From the NCBI GenBank assembly GCA_963514095.1, contig OY741265.1, forward strand, positions 23,807,090-23,871,089: a stretch of 64,000 bases of DNA, read 5' to 3'. The position numbers and the translations under genes were made by a program. Below are positions 21,917-32,604 of this stretch, in pieces. A model generated the notes under the pieces. That model saw only the letters and a program-made list of their open reading frames with translations. It was not told where the DNA came from and made no database searches. The number at the start of each line of letters is the position of its first letter. Within the stretch, counting starts at the first letter, position 1. The DNA is from Eutrigla gurnardus (taxonomy: Eukaryota; Chordata; Actinopteri; Perciformes; Triglidae).

Positions 21917-22780
21917 TAGGGGTGTAACGGTACACAAAAATCTCGGTTCGGTACGTACCTCGGTTTTGAGGTCACGGTTCGGTTCATTATCGGTACAGTA
22001 AGAAAACAAAATGCAAAATATAAATGTGCTAGTTGTTTATTACTTTTGTGCTTTTAACAGTAGGAACATGCACTGGAGCTAGAATGCTGCTCAAAAATAT
22101 AAATACAAGTATTTAAAATATTTATTTAAAAAATAAAAATAAATAAAAATAACAGTCTGTTTCTTTAAAAAAAATATTTTCTCCATCTGATGTGCAAAAT
22201 TGAACAGTTGCAACACTAAATAGTTTCAAGTTGTTGCTCAGATTAAATAACATGAATAAGGCTCATGTCAGGCTTTTTTTTAAAACAAATCTTTTCTCCA
22301 TCTGATGTGCAAAATTGAACAGGGCAGGGAGAGGCGGTTTAAACGCGGTGGGGAGCTGTGTTTGCACTAACGCTCGTTACGCTCGTCTTTCTCCTCGTTG
22401 TAGCGATGTTCACGGGGGGGTGGTGCCGTTTCAAATGCGTCAACAGGTTTGACGTGTTGCCAGAAACATACCCGACCTCACATGAACAATGTCGGCAAAC
22501 CGCTTTGCCGAAGTGTTCCCAAACGGGAGACCTTAATGTCGCGGGAGGGTCCTCCAACTCTGGCTTGTTGCCAACGCTAGCGGCATTAGCCATGACGTCC
22601 GCTACTACTGCTGTTTATTGTGTCGCGGTGTGCGCAACTGCGCATGTGCGGCTGCAGCATGCTCGACACATGCGGTCCTCTACTTAATATGTCCGTATGG
22701 AAACTCGTTCGGTACGCCTTCGTTCCGAACCGAGCACCCCGAAACGGTTCAATACAAATACATGTACCGTTACACCCCTA
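21917..22780 (-). mobile_element. hAT element, 864 bp, inside D protease
   Basis: Ends are TAGGGGTGTAACGGTACA and its inverted copy ending TACACCCCTA. The exact 8-bp duplication tgtggtat lies at 21909-21916 and 22781-22788. Disregarding the element and one duplication copy leaves the D protease frame uninterrupted. On the minus strand it contains a BED zinc-finger exon but no catalytic transposase region. Confidence 0.9.
22339..22593 (-). CDS. BED zinc-finger exon of a hAT transposase
   Basis: An 84-codon minus-strand ORF. Residues about 22-60 form a BED finger: SPVWEHFGK, then CRHCSCEV with the two zinc cysteines and LLTHLKRHH with the two histidines. In hAT transposases this domain binds the transposon ends. 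The frame ends in a serine/threonine-rich tail, and no DDE core or dimerisation domain follows, so this is the first coding exon of a transposase whose remainder is absent. All four zinc ligands are intact, so the domain might still fold. Confidence 0.65.
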   Translation of the reverse strand: MANAASVGNKPELEDPPATLRSPVWEHFGKAVCRHCSCEVGYVSGNTSNLLTHLKRHHPPVNIATTRRKTSVTSVSANTAPHRV

Positions 22781-22851
22781 TGTGGTATTACAGGGTGTTA
22801 TGAACAATAGAGGTCCCCATGCAGAGACATTATTCTTCCACCGAAGACTGT

Positions 22852-24728
22852 TGTTGGGGTTGTAGCAGGAGCAGATTTGGTTATCAACAGTTAACTATCA
22901 ATATCAATATGATTATCGGTATTAATAATTATATTTAATATATTATCATGATATAATCATGAATAAACGGGGCACCACCCTGGGATCAGGGAAAAGATAA
23001 CCTAAAACTGTATTCAGTCTCAATATAAAGGTTTTATACTCCCATGCCAATCATCGTGATCATTGGCATGGAAGCATAAAACAATCTAACAATTAAGAAG
23101 GGCGTGAAATTCAAGCACTAGCCTTCACAACCTGCTGTTATCCAGTGACATATACACAACAAGCACAAGAGACCGCTAGTTATAATATAATAAGATTTAT
23201 TAAAATCAGTAATAATGATCACAATCAATAACACTGCAATTAACAAAGCCCTATTACCTAACTACCTAACACACAAAGCTAAGCTAAACAAAGGGAGAGA
23301 CACACGTGGAGTGTGTGTGTGTGCGTATGTGTCTGCGTGTGCATGTGCGTGTGTGTGCTGCGTGCGTGTCGAGAGAGAGAGAGCGAGAGAGAGAGAGGGA
23401 GAGATGGCTATGTGCGGCCACCAGATGGAGCTATTCCTCGCAGCGTTCAGGGGCGGAGCCACTGATGTCCGATGGGGTAGCGAGAGAGAGAGAGAGGTGG
23501 AGCTATTCCTCGCAGCGTTCAGGGGCGGAGCCACTGACGTCCGATGGAGTAGAGAGAGAGAGAGAGAGAGAGAGAGATAGCCGTATGTAGCCACCAGATG
23601 TAGCTATGTCCCTAGCGTCCAGCTGGCTTAGGACACGTGTGTGCAGCGTGTATGTGTGTGTGTGTGTTAGCGGGACACAAACAAAGAGAGAGAGAATGCG
23701 CGAGCGATATTCAGAGGCTCAGAAGCCGTGCCGCTATCACCCGGGCTCGCGTGAATGAACTGGCGTTTATTCCGCGAGACCGGTCTTTTAACTGATAGTA
23801 GAGGCTTTCTGAGCTCGCGAATATGGCGGAGGTTAGTCGAAAACACTGTTACCGAAATCAACCCAGCTGCGTGGGTACACGATCAGCATTCACATACAGC
23901 AGCACATGAACAAACGGACTCGGCGGTCCGCGATCAGAACTTAAAACACATTAACAAGAATTACAAGCATGTCCTACACTATCGAATCTCTGCTTCTGCC
24001 CAGACAAATAGCCTCTTACTTTTGTCGATGTGAGATGCGTCCATGTGAGGGTTTCGTCCCGTGCGGTGATGGCGTTCCTTGACGCCGGCAACGGACGGTA
24101 GTTCGTGGGCGCTTGTTCAGCGCCGGATCCAATTGGTTGAAGAAAACCGTTAGTTATTCTTCCTTCTGCAGGGAAATGATGAACAATCGCGGGGCTCGGC
24201 GATTTAGTCAGCTGATTTCAGACAAAGACGGGTCGAGTTCTGCTGGCAGCTGGGACGAAGAAAGTTGTTCTTCTTACCGCGGGGAACGGGAGAGTCGCGC
24301 TGTCGCGGTGGTCTCCTCGGGATCCAAAAATGATAAACAAAAGAAAAATAAAACGAGTAGAGAAAAAGAGGGGTAAAACAGTCTGTTGCTCGTCCAGCGA
24401 GTTTGGGGTAAAGACTGCGGCCTAGGACAAAGGGAAACGCTGCAGACGTAATCTTCACCTCCTGGTGTAACGCGAGTTACTTTGGAGAGAGAAAGTTTTT
24501 CTGGTGGCCGCAGGATTTATAGCTCACGGCTGGTCCGGGGGACCCCCTGGAGTCCCATGCAGTTGTCAGCCAATAGGGCACCAGTTGTGTGACGTCAGAT
24601 CTCGCGACCAGGTGGAGGTGACACTAAAATGGTGGTTGTAGTTTTTTATCTCCTTTGTCCCTTTGTCTGGCCGCATTGTGTAGGCTTTGTAGGCCGCATT
24701 GTGTAGTCCTAACGGTTAGGTCCCAACA
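22852..24728 (-). repeat. A: 3' LTR, 1877 bp
   Basis: Downstream LTR in the element's own (minus) orientation. It starts with TG and ends with CA, and contains a TATA box (ctataaat on the minus strand, near 24519), GA-rich microsatellites (23370-23402, 23485-23497, 23553-23578) and a roughly 80-bp direct duplication around 23428-23550. It differs from the other LTR by scattered substitutions and three indels: 9 bp near 23620, about 7 bp near 24240 and about 19 bp near 24530. Confidence 0.9.
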
Positions 24729-24741
24729 GTCCCCCTTTTGG
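24729..24741 (-). promoter_or_regulatory. A: polypurine tract
   Basis: On the minus strand ccaaaagggggac directly abuts the 3' LTR, the expected site of plus-strand DNA priming. Confidence 0.8.
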
Positions 24742-25554
24742 TCTGAAGGTTGAGGTGTGGGACGCAACCTTCGGAGCAACATAAGGGCCGAACCGTCCAT
24801 GTATTCCTTGAAACACGCGGGAGTCCAAACAGTCTGTATATTCCATGGAAAAGAGGTTAAACAGTTCATTCAGGGTAAAGTCCATAACTTTGATGGAGGC
24901 GTTGTCTGGGCAGAGATTGAGGCAAAGTCTGGGCAGAGATTGAGGCAAGGTCTGGACAGAGATTGAGGCAAAGTCTGGGCAGAGACTTCTAACTATCTAA
25001 CCTATATTAAACATCACTAAGGCACAATTTATACAAACATCAGCATTATCATTTCATTCGGGAAATTTCAAACAGGACCCATTCCTATTATGAAAAACAG
25101 AACGAAGACGGAAGGAAAGCGAGGAAAAGGAAAAGGGGTTAGTGGTCGCTAGGCTTACTCCGGGTGGAGGTTGGAGTTAGCCTGTGGGATGTGTGTGGTA
25201 TCTCTCCAGAACCTAACATTTAGTATGGCTTTAGCCTATGCGTATCCTGTTTCCCTATGATAGATAGATTGAGGATGAATCTTATGCCCAGGTTCCTGGG
25301 GTCAACTGAGATCGGGATTGCATTGCCAAGACCATAAACCAAACGCACTTATGAAGGTTGCACCACAGTTGTAATAGCGGATTGGAGGATTTTCGTGACC
25401 AGGCATCTAAGGCATGTAAGGTGTTATTGAGCAGGCTGGAGTGTAAGTTGACAGTGGCTACGATTCCCTGAGGGGGTGTTGCCTAAGTTCTGCAGTTGTT
25501 GTCACTGTGAGAAGGGTTTGATGTTTAGGTGCATGCGGTTACACCCTACTGTGG
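24742..25554 (-). other. A: non-coding between integrase and polypurine tract
   Basis: About 0.8 kb with no envelope-like frame. A 23-bp tandem repeat (gtctgggcagagattgaggc...) occurs in nearly four copies at 24904-24987 at exact 23-bp spacing. Confidence 0.6.
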
Positions 25555-26843
25555 CTATGGTGAATCTTCTCCTGGGTGAGAGGGAGACTGCCTCCCCCTT
25601 TCGGGTGCGGCAACTGTGATATCTCTAAGGGGTGTGAAAGGTTTGTAGGGCTTGATCTGATTCGCATGGACCCACTTGTATGCGGCTGGGTGCCTTGGTT
25701 GTGAGACCCTGATGCGGTAAGCCACTGGTGATAGCTTACTGACGATCTCGAAGGGCCCTGACCAGCTTGGGAGGAACTGGTGGGCTGTGTAGGCGGTTGC
25801 CACGCTGACGTCCTCGGGATGGTAGAAAAGATGCAGTGGGAGAGTCATCTCTCTCCCAGTCATCATCTCAAACGGTGTGACCCCCGTGGAACGGTGTGGG
25901 GTGGCCCTGATGGCCATCAACACCAGGGGCAATTTCGTGTCCCAATCTTTACCATTGCTACTGACATATTTCTTCAACATGTTAACAATGGTGCGGTTAG
26001 CCCGCTCGACTTGACCTGACGATTGGGGATGATATGGAATATGGAATTTTACCTCCACTCCCAGCATGTCGTACATGGTAGTCATGACGCTTGAGGTGAA
26101 ATGGGTGCCCCGATCCGAATCAACTGAGAGGGGTAGCCCCCAGCGGCTGAACACGTGATTTAGCAACAGGGTTGCCGTCGTGATCGCTGTGTCATTGGGC
26201 GCTGGCAAACATTCGACCCATTTTGTGAAGGCGCATGTCACCGTTAAGAGGTATTTGTTACCTCTGGACGACTTAGGAACCGGTCCAATCCAGTCGACTT
26301 GGAGGTGGGACCATGGGAATGTGATCCCCCTCGGCTGGAGTGGGGCTCGGCTCAGTGGGTGAGCTGGCTGGAATTGGCGCAGCACACCAGACATCCTTGG
26401 ACATAAGATTTTGCATCGTGGTCCATTGCTGGCCAGTAGACAACTTGTTGGAGAGTCTTGAGTGTGGCTTTACCGCCCCGATGGCCTCCGACAGGTGAGT
26501 CATGAGTGTGAGCAAGCATGACCCCCCGGTGGTCAGATGGGATGACCCAGCGGGCTGGTCCGTGACCACCGTGGGTATAAACCAACAACCCTTTTTCCAG
26601 TGTCAGGTTTTTGAGCTGGGACTGGAGAGTTTGCAACTCTTTGGTTTCCGCTGGCGGGAGTTGTGCATTAACGGGTGGCAGGGTGTTCGTCATTTGCTGA
26701 CGGATGGTTTGGAGCACCGGGTCGTTTTCCTGCATTGCCACCAAGTCGGTGTCTCCAAGTTCGCGACCTAGGTGAAGGGCCTGGGTACGGATCTGGGCAT
26801 CCTCCTGTGTCTCTCTTGCCCTCCGACGAGTGATGGCACTCAC
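25555..26843 (-). pseudogene. A: integrase
   Basis: Two overlapping minus frames joined by a frameshift near 26352-26394. The first holds the HHCC zinc domain (VMLAHTHDSPVGGHRG, CLVCC). The second holds the DDE core, with LQVDWIGP (D), SVDSDRGTHF (D) and GQVERANRTIVNML (E), and a C-terminal part with FLPSWSGPFEIV and a proline-rich end. All catalytic residues are present, but the frame change disables expression as a single protein. The integrase would insert the cDNA into the host genome. Confidence 0.85.
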
Positions 26844-28113
26844 CGCATAAGTTTGAAGATTTGGGAGCCACTCGTTCTTGAATTTCCCAAACTATGCCCT
26901 GTTCTGCACCCAGTTTGGCGAGGCGGTCAGCCTCATCTTTGCCATCCTTGTCAGGACCGGGAGTTTGGGAGTGACCTTTGACCTTCTTCCAGTAGACAGT
27001 CAGTCCATGAGCTGTCGTCAGTTGATCACAGGCTAGGAAGAGTTCAGCGTGTTTGACCTCCTTGTTGCGGGCATTTTTCATGCCGTTCTCTTTCCACATG
27101 GGGAAGTGGCTTATGAAGCTATGGCGGGCATAGTTGGAGACCACGACCTGCATCATGGCCTGCCTGGAGGCTTGTTGGAGGGCTATGAGGACTGCCGCAA
27201 TTTCAGCGTACTGACTTGTCTTGGGGCCAAGTTGGTACTGGTTAGGTTCATCAACGCTACAGTTGGTCCACACCACTCCGACCCCAGCTTGGAGCTGGTT
27301 AGCATGGTGGAAAGAGCAGCCATCGATATAGACTTTGGGGAGGTCTCTACATACATTCTCATCATAGTACCTATGAGAGGTGGGCAGTGATGGCGTGGTG
27401 ACAGGGCATGACCGGCTTACAGACAGCTCTTCGCAGTCGCAGTGCGTGCATTGAGCTAGACCATGTCCCAAGGCCATCTTGTGGTTTTGGGCATACTTTA
27501 CCTCGATGTCGTAGCCTTGCAGTGCCATCATCCATGACGCAATACGGCTATTTGATACCCGCCCTTCTCTCAGCCGCTGGCTGTTTAGAAAAGTGACCGG
27601 TTGGTGATGTGTCTCGATTATCACCTTCTGACCCCCGACGTAGCTACGAAAGTGTTCCACTGCCCAGACCGTGGCGAGGAGGGCTTTCTCGCAGTCGGAG
27701 AACGTAATCTCCACACCGCTGAGGGGCCGGCTTGCGTAAGCAACGACACGTTTGTCTGTGTCGTATCTCTGTGCCAGGGCGGCGCTGAGGCATTTGGAGG
27801 AGAAACTAGCCTCAAGGTGAAACTCCCTGTCTTTATCTGGGTGAGCCAGGCAAGGTGCGCAGCAGAGCTTTTCTTTCATTTGGCAGAAGGACTGTTCCTG
27901 GGTCTCTCCCCAGGTGAAAGGTTGTTCTTTGCGCAGGAGGTCTGTGAGAGGTTTGGCAATCTCTGCATAGTCCTCGATGAATTGTCGGGAGTAGTTGCAG
28001 ACGCCCAGGAAACTCCTGAGTTCTGATACACTGGTTGGGGCTTTGATGTCTTGAATGGCCCTCACTCTCCAGGCTTGAGGTTCAATGCCCTCAGCACCCA
28101 CTGTTAGGCCCAC
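26668..28113 (-). pseudogene. A: thumb, degenerate RNase H and a second RNase H
   Basis: After the RT connection (IKAPTSVSELRSFLGVCNYSRQF) comes a gypsy-type RNase H in which the usual TDAS is EASF and the usual TDH is ETHH, so acidic catalytic positions are lost. About 120 residues later comes a second RNase H with YIDGCS (D), TSQYAEIAAVL (E), a position reading VVSNYAR where TDS is expected, then KVKGHSQ and KDEADRLAKLGAEQG (D). A gypsy RNase H reduced to a tether followed by an acquired one parallels the retroviral arrangement. A frameshift separates this frame from RT near 28104-28140. Confidence 0.75.
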
Positions 28114-30470
28114 GTACTCAACTTTCGTGCGGCACCACTGGCCAGTTTAGCTCCTGCGGTGGAAAGTTGTGCCAGTACGTGACGGATTTCAGCTAAGTGC
28201 TCCTCGAAGGTTCGACTCCTCATGAGGATGTCGTCCACATAGATGAGGTTACCGCGTGCAGCCGCGTCACTCATCGCCTTGTGGAGGAAGATGTTGAACT
28301 CGGCGGGGAAGTTCGAATACCCAAAAGGGCAGCGATTCCAGGTGTACTGGCGGTTCCCAAAGGAGAAGGCAAGCTTATATTGGTCTGTTGGATCAACTTT
28401 CATTGTCCAGAAACCATTGGCGATGTCTACCGTTGAGAAGAAGCGGGCTCCCTTGACTTTAGCTAGCTCCTGATCCAGGTGAATCATGGGCCAGCGGGAG
28501 AGAGGAACCTGTTTGTTCAGTGGCCGGTAGTCGATGGTGAGGCGCCATTTCCCAGTGGGTTTCAAGACCGGCCAGATTGGAGAATTATATGTTGAGTTGC
28601 ATTCCCGGATGATTTGCTTCTCCAGCAATTTATCCAGGATGTCTCGGATAGACTCGTATGTGGCTAACGGGATCCTGTACTGGCGTACGAAGGTCGGTGG
28701 CGCATTCGGATCAGTGGGGATGCGGACCGTGTGAAGTTGGGTCTCCCCACAGTCCTGCGAGTCTCGGGAGAAGATCGGCTGGAAGTCGTGGAACAACTTC
28801 CGTAGCGCGTCTCTCTGGTCCTCGGTAGTGAGGGCATCTGCTTTGGCAAGCTGTTGGGTTATCTCAGACTCAAAGCCCGAATAGGGTTCCTCAGGTGGTT
28901 GGTGTGTCTCACCTGAGGTCGCTTCGGTCGATTGAGTCGTTAATGCGTAGACGACCAGATCACCCCCTTTTCCCAGTGCTGTGCCACAAATGGCTTCGCC
29001 GTGAAGGGTTTCATGACGGGCCATGGTGATCATTGTGGTTGGGAATGTGAAAAGGACATTGTCTAAGTTTTTACTCCTGGCTAGGGAGGGAGGTAACTCC
29101 CCTATGACTGGTGTGGTCAGTTCAAAGTCATGGAAAGAGTTGTCGACCAGCATCCCTATCGGCTTCCGTGCTCCCACCTGGATTGGGGCATGTGTCAAGT
29201 TCTGGACCAGGATGTAGGTTGAACGATTGTTCAACTCAAGCAGGGGCGTGCCACAGACTGTAAGGTTAAGTTCCCAGAAATGGGGTAAGGGCTGGAAGAA
29301 TGCTTGGGAGCCAGGCATCTTCTGTCCCTTAAGGATGGCCAGCCGGATGGGGACACCTGCGGTCCTGGCAGGGACCGTCATGTCAACTTCGCTGGCAACC
29401 TGACATGCCTCTGGGATGGTTTGGCCTGATGTCAGGTGTTCAAGTTCAATGGGCAGGGGCTCGCTCTTAGCATTAGCCTGGGACCACAGAATCTGATTGA
29501 CCGTGTCCAGTTTGGTGCCAAGTCTGACCAGAATATCAGCACCTAAAAGGAATGGTGGATGTAGTTTGGGCACTACGCTTATGAAATGGTCAACCTGTTT
29601 CTTCCCAATACGGATCGAGAGGGCGCACACTCCCACCGCCTTAAGGAGGGTGTGCGGTGATTCTGCAGAAAGGAGGTGGTGGTTGAGAGGCGCGAAAACT
29701 GGGAGAGGTTGATGCTGGCACAGATGGTGGTACAGATCTCGACTGACGGCTGTCTTCTCTGACCAAAGCCCCAGGATCGCTTCTGGGACATGGGTGTCAT
29801 TGAGATGCACACCGCCAACCAGATGAGGGCTGTAAAGTGCTGGGTTTCGGTTCTCCAGCGGACACAGGAAGGATCCGTGGTGTCGGAAAGCACTCAAGTC
29901 GCCGGCTTGGAGTGGTGGGCTCGCAAGCGGTGCGGTTCGAGCAGAGCCAGGATTCGGCTCTGAAAAAGGCATCCGCATTGGTAGAGGGTCTCTGGACTCT
30001 TGGATGACGGCGACTCGTTCGTCGGAGGCCATCAGGCCACCTGAGGGGTGGAGCGGTTTTGGCGTCTCGACCTGAGCCCAGATGCGCCCCTGATGGCAGT
30101 CGATAAGCGGTGCCAGCCGGTCCAGGAGATCCTGACCAATGAGAAGTGGTTCGGTGTCAATGGCACAAATGTGGATGGGGTGCACAAGAGTGACTCCCTG
30201 AAACGTGAGGTCCACCCACGCACGTTCTGTGATGGGTGACCTGTCCTGCGTGTAGCTGGTGATGCTAACGTGGCAGGGCTCAATTTGAAGTGGTTTACCT
30301 AGGGAGAGCATGGTTCGAGTCACCTCCGCAAAGGTGCGTTGGCAAATTAGACTGATCTCAGAGCCTGAGTCGAGTAGGGCGAGGATGTTGACACACCCGC
30401 CACCTACCACCACCGAGGTATAAATGCGTCTAGCGTGGCCTTTGCGAACAAGATCTCCTAGGAAAGTCAA
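28104..30470 (-). pseudogene. A: protease and reverse transcriptase
   Basis: A 788-codon frame. Retropepsin active site ALLDSGSEISLIC lies near residue 35, with LLIGQDLLDRL as its C-terminal lobe. From about residue 220 a second retropepsin-like unit appears with PFLLGADILVRLG, but the expected active-site position reads LGLWSEKTA with no aspartate. A post-protease domain follows (VQNLTHAPIQVGARKPIGMLV). RT motifs: VRQYRIPLATYE, TIDYRPLNKQ, FFSTVDIANGFW, RCPFGYSNFPAEF and catalytic LIYVDDILM. The frame is open apart from its ends. The first codon shown is TTG, since the protein would be made as part of a polyprotein. Confidence 0.85.
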
Positions 30471-30931
30471 GAAAGGGGGTTGCGACGGTGGCCTTGGTCG
30501 CCGAGTCTGATTTTGGTTCCCCCGCCCATCCTACCAAGCAAACCATGGCGGTGGAAGTGGGAACGGCCCGGCCTAGTCATGTAGGCGGAGGCTTCGTGTC
30601 CGGGTTCTTGCCGGGCTTTTGTGGGGAGCTTGGTGCCGGCTGTGACCATTGGGCCGGGTTGAGCCGCAACCCTACCGCTTTTGTCAGCTTGTCGACCAAG
30701 GCGTCCATGTCTCTTTCTTGCATTCGGGAGTTTTTCGTCCCGGAATTATACTTACCCTCTTGTTTGCGTTCAAACTGGACCTTATTCCTGGGGTTATTTT
30801 CGTTCCTGGGTTTTGTGTGATTCCAGGAGCGTGCGTTCCGCTCACCCCCTTGGTTCTGTCACCATCGTTGCTGGTTAGGTTCCCGGTGTGCCTGTTGTAC
30901 TGGTCTGGTACTTACCCTTGGCTGAGGCACT
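30471..30931 (-). pseudogene. A: end of gag (nucleocapsid region), broken frames
   Basis: Basic and glutamine/asparagine-rich peptide fragments (NENNPRNKVQFERKQEGKYN, then MQERDMDALVDKLTKAVGL) lie in different frames. No intact CCHC knuckle is visible. Frameshifts link neither gag nor pol cleanly. Confidence 0.5.
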
Positions 30932-31302
30932 TCATCTCCCTCCAGCCCTAGGCCTGTGTGTTCCGCGAACCTCTTGCATGGTGAGTCGGTATGTCCTGCA
31001 GTGCATGGTGACATCGTAGCGCACACTTTCGTGTAGGTTATGCAGGAAGAGGGCCTTGAAGGCAGGCTCTTCCTCCACTCCTGGGGAGTTACGGCCCTGA
31101 GCATAGGCGGCCCTGAAGCGCCTATAGTTCTCCCTGGGTGGTTCCTGCTTCCTGTGTAGAACAGCGAGGGTGCCGAGCGTGGCGGAGGCGGGGTCCCTGT
31201 ACCGGCTATACTCCTCCTTGAGTGCTTCACAAAGTCTGGAGTATTGGCCCCGGTTTCTGGGTGCAAGTGTTTCTATGAAACTGTGGACATGTCTGGTAGT
31301 GG
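30932..31302 (-). pseudogene. A: gag capsid, part downstream of B
   Basis: Reads capsid-like sequence (IETLAPRNRGQYSRLCEALKEEY, FKALFLHNLHESVRYDV) to a TGA at 30932-30934. Counting frame across the B insertion and its 4-bp duplication, this part is in phase with the 49793-48842 gag part, so gag was open here when B arrived. Confidence 0.7.
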
Positions 31303-31844
31303 TGTTACGTGTGGCCAGGAGGTGGGGCTCTGTGTGTGAATGTGTGTGTGTGTTTGTGTCTCTCTCCACCTTTCTCTCTCTCTTCACGCAGCCAGTCCTC
31401 AGGTGAGACTCATCACCTCGTCAGCTGGAGCTGACTTAAGGAGGCTGTGAATCCCTTTCTCACTCTCTATTCTGCCCTGCAGGTGAACGGGTGAGGAGAC
31501 CGGAGGCTCCGGTTTTCCCCATGCCAGCAGTCCTTTGAGCTTTTGTTATTTTGGTTTTTGGTTCGGAGGTTCCCGGTAGTCCTGTTTTCGGATTACCTTT
31601 TTCTTTCACTTAGGTTTAGTGGGTTATTTAGGCAGACTTAGTTTCGGGGGTGAACACTGGGTACGACGGCCGTTGGCTGGCTCAGTGTTCCCCTCTCTTT
31701 TGTTTGTTTTGGCCGGGAACCTCCAACCCTTTTGGTTTGTTGCTTTTCTAAATATATGTTTGTTTTAACCAATAAACATTTGTTACTATTTAGTGGCAAC
31801 AGTTGTTTCTGATTCGTTTATTTGATGTGTTCCGGGCCTTACGA
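31303..31844 (+). repeat. B: 5' LTR, first 542 bp
   Basis: Identical to 48272-48813 except two substitutions (a/g near 31463, c/a near 31526), with no indels. AATAAA lies at about 31781. Element C interrupts it 24 bp before its end. Confidence 0.9.
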
Positions 31845-31846
31845 TT

Positions 31847-32565
31847 TGTTGTGAAAAAAATAGTAAGCTTGAATATAGGAGGAGAGTCTATGGGTTGTAT
31901 CAATAACAGCGCTTTATTAGCACAAATATCAGGAAAACATATTCCGGCAGTTAAACGTGCACGGACCTAGTAGTCAACTCAACATAGGGTTGAATTCACT
32001 CAAAAGGCGCTTTACAACAGAGTGCGCAGCGTATTTCAAGAGACTCCGCATGAGTCTGATTGGCTCATTCTATAGATGCAGGCGGAGCGTAATTTTAGCA
32101 TGCCGCGGCCTGGTTGGAGCGCTGGGTATCTCCACCCACACTGGCTCATACGGTCCATCCCTCCGGGTGCTGTCATCTATGTATTGTGTGTGTATGTTGT
32201 CGAGATGCATATCATGTGCTTGTCATGTGCTCCTTCCTGGTGCGGCTACACAATGTGTCCGTTCATTGTGTGTTGTCGGGTGTATATCATGAGCTTGTCA
32301 TGTGCTCCTTCCGGGTGCAGCTACACAATGTGTCCGTTCATTGTATGTTGTCGGGATGTATATCATGAGCTTGTCATGTGTGTGTGTGTGACCCAAATGT
32401 GATCCTCTCTTGTGTTTCCTGTTTTCAACGTATGGCGTACAGATGGAATGCCCTGACACAGTTTCTGACCCTCACAATAGTTTTCCACTAGCCTGAACAT
32501 CTGAGTCTATGTGTAGTAATTTAAAACATGTGTGATTAGCTTATGTATTTACATTTTTCTCCACA
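31847..32565 (-). repeat. C: 3' LTR, 719 bp
   Basis: In the element's orientation it starts TGTGGAGAAAA and ends CACAACA. AATAAA is on the minus strand at 31918-31913, about 70 bp from the end, and a CCAAT box at about 32057-32062. A direct repeat of about 75 bp occurs 2.2 times at 32219-32385 (copies start at 32219, 32294 and 32370), in what should be U3, and resembles an enhancer repeat. Confidence 0.9.
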
Positions 32566-32577
32566 AATCCCCCTTTT
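32566..32577 (-). promoter_or_regulatory. C: polypurine tract
   Basis: Minus strand AAAAGGGGGATT directly before the 3' LTR. Confidence 0.8.
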
Positions 32578-32604
32578 CACACCAACTAGGTGTGAACATT
32601 TTGC

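Larger units (their letters stand above)
21290..22851 (+). pseudogene. D: retropepsin, split by a hAT
   Basis: The -1 frame relative to gag. The aspartic protease active site is CLLDTGSQVTTIP at about 21463-21501, followed by VLIGTNTLDLLY (flap/C-terminal lobe) and the post-protease segment VIPAFSTVVL. The frame stops at the hAT insertion (21917) and resumes in frame at 22789 (QGVMNNRGPHAETLFFHRRL) up to the insertion of A at 22852. The protease would cut the Gag-Pol precursor. Confidence 0.75.

Noticed and set aside
23215..23594. Open frames of 90-120 codons in A's LTRs, also at 50587-50954 and 58365-58679
   Set aside because: They are translations of GA and CA microsatellites in several frames and on both strands.
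24742..25554. Possible env gene in A between integrase and polypurine tract
   Set aside because: The longest frames are under 90 codons, with no signal peptide, cleavage site or membrane anchor.
30571..30579. TGA CTA on the minus strand after the gag-like PPPT peptide of A, a strong readthrough context
   Set aside because: The frames before and after are already broken by frameshifts, and the downstream frame is not the pol frame, so no recoding claim can be supported.
31957..32402. Overlapping 84-111 codon frames in C's LTRs
   Set aside because: They arise from U3 direct repeats, are on the strand opposite to the viral genes and show no domain.
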